A DNA stretch of 22,639 nucleotides from the IMG/VR virus record IMGVR_UViG_3300030430_000273, positions 1 to 22,639 of that record. One strand, 5' to 3'. Of the stretch, positions 19,153 through 22,639 are shown one piece after another; position 1 is the stretch's first letter, and each line of letters opens with the position of its first letter. Position numbers and translations under genes: made by a program. The notes under the pieces were generated by a model, which did no database searches, had not been told where the DNA came from, and saw nothing but the letters and a program-made list of their open reading frames with translations. The stretch comes from a virus.

Positions 19153-22100
19153 TATCGCCTACCCCCTGCTTTAACTTCCAATCTCATTACACCAACACGC
19201 CAATCTGTAGCTTGATCCCCCTCAACACGCATTTTTAACTGTCTACCAGTAAAACGCAAAGAAGTAGGGTTGCTAGGATTGAATGGACCAAAAGTCCTTT
19301 CAGTGTCGTTAGGATTAAACTTAGTTTTAAATTTTAAATCTACATCACCCTGCGTTTTTTCATCAGTTATAACCTCAGTGACTTTTGCAACCTGATCACC
19401 GTTGCCAATACTTACTGGCCCTGTTTCGCAAAAAATAGAAGAACCTTCATAATTAAAACCTATCTCATGGTTCATTATATCTGTCTTTGTGCCGTGTTTA
19501 GCCATAAATGGATATGCAAAAACACCACGGCTTACACCAGATGTTCTTGATAGATTACCAATAAGCCAATGATTATCTTTAAAATCATACGCAACATAAC
19601 GGTCTATTTCTGTAGAATTAGCAGAACAATAAAACCACCAAATTTCGTTGTTTGCGCCATTAACCATTCCCCACACTTTTGATTGTTGAGCTTGGTTAAA
19701 ATCATTAAATACATAATCTTGAACATCGCAATTTAGTGTCTGTACGCTGTTACCATCGAAGTAATGAAAATTCTCTTGACCATACCAAAATGCACCTTGA
19801 TCAGTTGCTACCGCACTTAATCTCGATACTGCTCCACAGTTGGTTCCTACACGCTGAAAAGAGTAAACATAAGGTGGAGCAATGTACTGTGCCATGTGAG
19901 CATCTGTATCAGTAATGATTAACGTAACGCCTCTTGTCCTAACACCGCACATAATCTGACCACTTGTGGCAAGCTCTATATCTCCTGCCTCATTCGTTGC
20001 GGCTGGTGTCCACTGCGTGTTGTTTTCTTTATCACACCACTGCACTTTACGACTATTGCCACCAGCGCCTAATGCAAAAATAAATCGCTCCTCTGTAACA
20101 ACTATTCCTTTATTGTTTATAGGTGCGTTTGCTATTGGTTCAGCAACCGTCTTTTTTCTTAAAGAAATGTTATCAATGTCAAAATTAGGCGTGTTGTAAG
20201 CTTGCGGTATTATTTCTATTTTCACAGCCGTATCATCTGCGCCAAATCTAAATATATTTGAGCCAACGGCTAATGTTTCATGAACAAGAACTGTTGTGCT
20301 TGTTGTACCAGTTACTTTAATTTTGACGTTAGGCACAGTTGCAGTATTACTGTCATCGTTTGGATCAATTAAGTCTACAGTGACATCATAGCTGTCTTGA
20401 GCATCAGGCGTTGCAACTAAACCGCTTGCTGTTTGATCTAAATTACCAAAGTTAACTCTTTGTAATTGGTGCGTAGAACCAATGTCCTGTCTAAGAACAT
20501 GGCTTGACCCAATATCTAAATCAAAAGAATGATTTGTTCCTAACGATCCACCAGCGTCCGTTAGGTTGATTGCAGAACCGCCAGATGTAGCCGACAACTT
20601 AAATGTATTCGTTGTTGCCGATATTACAAAATAATTTGTTCCTGTTGTTAAACCACCTATATTTGTGCCGCCACCGTTAGAGTAGGTTACTTCGTTACCA
20701 TTTGATAACCCATGATTATTTATAGTTATTGTTTCCGTACTATAATCTATAGGCCCACCACCAACAGCTACAGTTGTAATGCTATTACCCATACCAGCAC
20801 CATGAATTGAACACAGATATGTCAAACCAGTTGCAGGAGCATTTGCTGGTACTGCAAAGGTTACACTTGCGCCTGACGTTCCTGCCGTTCCTGTTGTGGT
20901 AATTCCTGTGGTATAGCTTGAACCACCATTTGCAAATACTAACGGATGACCACTATTAGAGTTGTCGCTTAGATCAAAAGTATAAGTTGTGCCTCTTATT
21001 AAAGTTATAGCTGGCGCAGTAACACCATCAAAATGAAATTTGTTAACACCGCCTACGTTAGCAACCGTTACCGTTACTGAAGTTGGACTAGTAGAAATAC
21101 CGTTTGGATCAAACGCAACATTTAAATCAGCCGTTAAATCAATAGCACTACCCCCAGAAGTAGCCGCTAGTTGAAACTCTGAACTTGAAGCATTCACAAT
21201 AAAATAATTTTGGTTGTTTACTAAGCCACCAATATCTGTTCCAGAGCCATTAGAATAACTAACTTCATCACCATTAGTAAATGTATTTGATACAACAATT
21301 TTATTGTTTGTTGTGTCTTTTACAGAATTATTGTCAGCATCAAAAGTAACTTGCTTGTTTGCTGAGATATTTATGGCAGAGCCACCACTTGTTGCAGATA
21401 ACTTAAAAGTGTTTGTTGTTGCAGAAACTATAAAATAATTAGTTCCACTTGTTAGCCCATCTATAGCTACTTGCCCACTTGGAACAACATAAGTAACTTC
21501 ATCATTGTTAACAAAATTGTGACCATTAATTGTAATCGTATCATTTGCCACATCAACAATAGTTGTATTATTCGCATCAAACGAAGGCTTGTATTGAGCA
21601 TACTCAGCAACACCACCAGAGATTGACCAATTAGTTCCTTTATTCCAGTTAGCGTCAGATGCAAATGCACCATTAGTAACTAACTCAGCGCCAACAGTTG
21701 TTGTTAAGTTCCACTCAAAAATACGTCCATCATCTTGATGTAAGGCTACTAAGTTTTGACCAAAATTATCGAGCTGCCAAGTTGTAGCTTCTTGCGGAAC
21801 ACTATCGGTTGTAACCGCTCTTGGCTGACCATAATAACCAGTACCATAAAACCCAAAACCATAACCAGTATTTACTGCCGCATCTTCACGTCCAGCCGCT
21901 AAATCATCTGGCGTTAAATCATAACAAATCCCTGCACCTGTCATTGCTATTAACTGATCATGTGATCCACCAGCAAGCCAAGCTGTGCCGTCATTTGCTT
22001 GCCATGAGTGCATACCCCTGACAGGATTATTTGCAAAAGCCGCTTTCCGTGTTGTCCAACCACCTATTGGTTTTAAACTACCGTCAAGCCAACGAACAAG

Positions 22101-22187
22101 ACTACCGTCACGCCATCGGTTACTAGCCTCAAACTCAGTGCCGTTTCTGTAAAATCCTGCTGGTAATTTTATAGGAACTAAAGCCAT
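19152..22187 (-). CDS. Giant tail hub-like protein with nested inserted domains
   Basis: A 1011-residue protein. Residues 1-166 (VPIKLPAGFYRNGTEFEASN, RWRDGSLVRWLDGSLKPIGG) and 679-1011 (INNKGIVVTEERFIFALGAG, later WGMVNGANNEIWWFYCSANS) together form a beta-rich tail protein of about 500 residues, of the hub or DNA-stabilisation type (P22 gp10-like position) common in marine podoviruses. Inserted at 167-200 and 561-678 is a split jelly-roll resembling a carbohydrate-binding module (LVTNGAFASDANWNKGTNWS, then FDIDNISLRKK). That is interrupted by three repeats of about 75 residues and a cupredoxin-like domain (371-475). The start shares a base with the previous stop (TAATG). Hub identity is from memory of family patterns; the domain layout is read directly. 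Confidence 0.72.
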   Translation of the reverse strand: MALVPIKLPAGFYRNGTEFEASNRWRDGSLVRWLDGSLKPIGGWTTRKAAFANNPVRGMHSWQANDGTAWLAGGSHDQLIAMTGAGICYDLTPDDLAAGREDAAVNTGYGFGFYGTGYYGQPRAVTTDSVPQEATTWQLDNFGQNLVALHQDDGRIFEWNLTTTVGAELVTNGAFASDANWNKGTNWSISGGVAEYAQYKPSFDANNTTIVDVANDTITINGHNFVNNDEVTYVVPSGQVAIDGLTSGTNYFIVSATTNTFKLSATSGGSAINISANKQVTFDADNNSVKDTTNNKIVVSNTFTNGDEVSYSNGSGTDIGGLVNNQNYFIVNASSSEFQLAATSGGSAIDLTADLNVAFDPNGISTSPTSVTVTVANVGGVNKFHFDGVTAPAITLIRGTTYTFDLSDNSNSGHPLVFANGGSSYTTGITTTGTAGTSGASVTFAVPANAPATGLTYLCSIHGAGMGNSITTVAVGGGPIDYSTETITINNHGLSNGNEVTYSNGGGTNIGGLTTGTNYFVISATTNTFKLSATSGGSAINLTDAGGSLGTNHSFDLDIGSSHVLRQDIGSTHQLQRVNFGNLDQTASGLVATPDAQDSYDVTVDLIDPNDDSNTATVPNVKIKVTGTTSTTVLVHETLAVGSNIFRFGADDTAVKIEIIPQAYNTPNFDIDNISLRKKTVAEPIANAPINNKGIVVTEERFIFALGAGGNSRKVQWCDKENNTQWTPAATNEAGDIELATSGQIMCGVRTRGVTLIITDTDAHMAQYIAPPYVYSFQRVGTNCGAVSRLSAVATDQGAFWYGQENFHYFDGNSVQTLNCDVQDYVFNDFNQAQQSKVWGMVNGANNEIWWFYCSANSTEIDRYVAYDFKDNHWLIGNLSRTSGVSRGVFAYPFMAKHGTKTDIMNHEIGFNYEGSSIFCETGPVSIGNGDQVAKVTEVITDEKTQGDVDLKFKTKFNPNDTERTFGPFNPSNPTSLRFTGRQLKMRVEGDQATDWRVGVMRLEVKAGGRR
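20526..20750 (-). repeat. Tail hub repeat 3
   Basis: Encodes residues 480-554 (TITINNHGLSNGNEVTYSNG, GLTTGTNYFVISATTNTFKL, SATSGGSAINL). The stretch SATTNTFKLSATSGGSAIN is identical to that in repeat 1. It follows the cupredoxin domain. Confidence 0.75.
20763..21077 (-). other. Cupredoxin-like domain within the tail hub protein
   Basis: Encodes residues 371-475. Strand-rich sequence (VNKFHFDGVTAPAITLIRGT, TYTFDLSDNSNSGHPLVFAN) is followed by ASVTFAVPANAPATGLTYLC and SIHGAGMGNSI. His414, Cys459, His462 and Met466 (C-x2-H-x3-M) occupy the places of the four ligands of a type 1 copper site as in plastocyanin-type cupredoxins. Similar domains occur in virion proteins of marine phages, but their metal binding is not established to my knowledge. 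Confidence 0.65.
21114..21344 (-). repeat. Tail hub repeat 2
   Basis: Encodes residues 282-358 (FDADNNSVKDTTNNKIVVSN, GDEVSYSNGSGTDIGGLVNN, QNYFIVNASSSEFQLAATSG). It aligns with repeats 1 and 3 along its full length with no gaps of note but is more diverged. Confidence 0.7.
21345..21581 (-). repeat. Tail hub repeat 1
   Basis: Encodes residues 203-281 (FDANNTTIVDVANDTITING, NDEVTYVVPSGQVAIDGLTS, GTNYFIVSATTNTFKLSATS). The unit pattern is FDxxN, TITI, NxDEVxYxxGxGxxIxGL, then NYFIVxAxxxxFxLxATSGGSAI. Confidence 0.75.
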
Positions 22188-22639
22188 TATGTTGTTGCTC
22201 CGTAAATTGTACCACTATTATTTAGAGTGTATGAGTTTCCGCTATCTTCTATAGCCTTGCCTCCTGCACCGCCCTGACATTGGTGACTCGCAGAAGCAAA
22301 AGTTCCTCGGTAACCTTTACCACCAGCAGCACCCCAGCCACCACCACCACCAGCTTTACCTGTATTACCACCAGAGCCACCGTTTGAACCAGCGTTACCT
22401 CCAACACCTGGGGCTACAAAGAACGAGTTAACTCCAGAAACAATTACGCCTGGAAGTATACGGCCTCCACCGCCGCCACCGCCTGATCTTTGGTCTTCAC
22501 TAGCTGAACCGTTACCATAACCTCCTGCTTGACCGCCTGGAGCAGAATTTATTCCTGCTACACCACTGGGAACAATATATTGAGATCCTGCTGCATTTAA
22601 TGCACCACCTGATCCTCCGTTATTACCAGTGCCAACGCC
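22187..22639 (-). CDS. Glycine-rich tail fibre or adhesin tip, C-terminal part
   Basis: The last 150 codons of a gene that enters from the right edge. It is very rich in glycine: GGSGGALNAAGSQYIVPSG, then a run of seven Gly, VIVSGVNSFFVAPGVGGNAG, AGGGGGWGAAGGKGYRGT and the end SGNSYTLNNSGTIYGATT. Glycine-rich segments with 'GGGGGWGAxGG' followed by 'GGAGGKAI...GNSYTLNNxGTIYGA' are typical of the host-binding tips of phage tail fibres, where polyglycine strands pack as a stack and the loops between them vary (gp38-type adhesins). Its stop overlaps the tail hub ATG by one base. The fold is inferred from sequence pattern. Confidence 0.7.
   Translation of the reverse strand, partial: GVGTGNNGGSGGALNAAGSQYIVPSGVAGINSAPGGQAGGYGNGSASEDQRSGGGGGGGRILPGVIVSGVNSFFVAPGVGGNAGSNGGSGGNTGKAGGGGGWGAAGGKGYRGTFASASHQCQGGAGGKAIEDSGNSYTLNNSGTIYGATT

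Overview
This window reads as part of the genome of an AT-rich tailed phage of podovirus type, probably from a marine or other aquatic bacterium. There are no ribosomal RNA, tRNA or host metabolic genes. Almost every base is coding, genes overlap by 1 to 20 bases, and nearly all recognisable products are phage proteins: terminase, portal, scaffold, major capsid, ejection proteins, holin and endolysin. The podovirus call rests on a P22-type portal of about 700 residues, a run of internal-virion or ejection-type proteins including a transglycosylase, a tail-hub-like protein, and the absence of sheath, tape-measure or major tail tube genes. The host cannot be named, and no integrase is visible.

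Layout, left to right. (1) 1-2009, minus strand: a lambda-like control and replication arm, read towards the left edge. It holds a small Cro-type repressor, a replication initiator with three 19-bp iterons inside its own gene, a small downstream gene in the position of lambda P, a strong terminator hairpin, then small terminase and the first codons of large terminase. (2) 2010-2093: a regulatory gap with overlapping divergent promoters. (3) 2094-4386, plus strand: an early recombination operon with a Rad52/ERF-like annealing protein, SSB, a DUF1367/NinB-like protein, a possible PD-(D/E)XK nuclease and a Ref-like HNH nuclease. RusA (4359-4799) faces it on the minus strand. (4) 4800-4897: a second divergent regulatory gap sharing a TTGCAW-N7-TTGCAW element with the first. 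(5) 4898-6808, plus strand: small early proteins, a DNA-binding-like protein and a GIY-YIG nuclease. (6) 6809-22639, minus strand: one long late operon read from the right edge towards 6809. Its order is glycine-rich tail fibre tip, giant tail hub protein, small virion proteins, transglycosylase, ejection protein, portal, small protein, scaffold, capsid, small head-region proteins, a cluster of membrane proteins, holin and T7-type amidase.

How it fits together: the Cro-like repressor probably governs the divergent switch at 2010-2093. The initiator opens DNA at the iterons in its own gene, the plus-strand operon supplies recombination and repair of replicating DNA, and the late operon builds the virion and ends with lysis. 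Tail genes come before the head genes within the late operon, and terminase lies elsewhere with the replication genes, which is not the usual head-to-tail order.

The most unusual items are a copper-binding-type cupredoxin domain nested with three repeats inside a split carbohydrate-binding-like domain in the tail hub protein; the lambda-style iteron origin with a possible opposite-strand RNA upstream of the initiator; the shared direct-repeat operator at both divergent promoters; and an attenuator-like pair of hairpins before the terminase genes.
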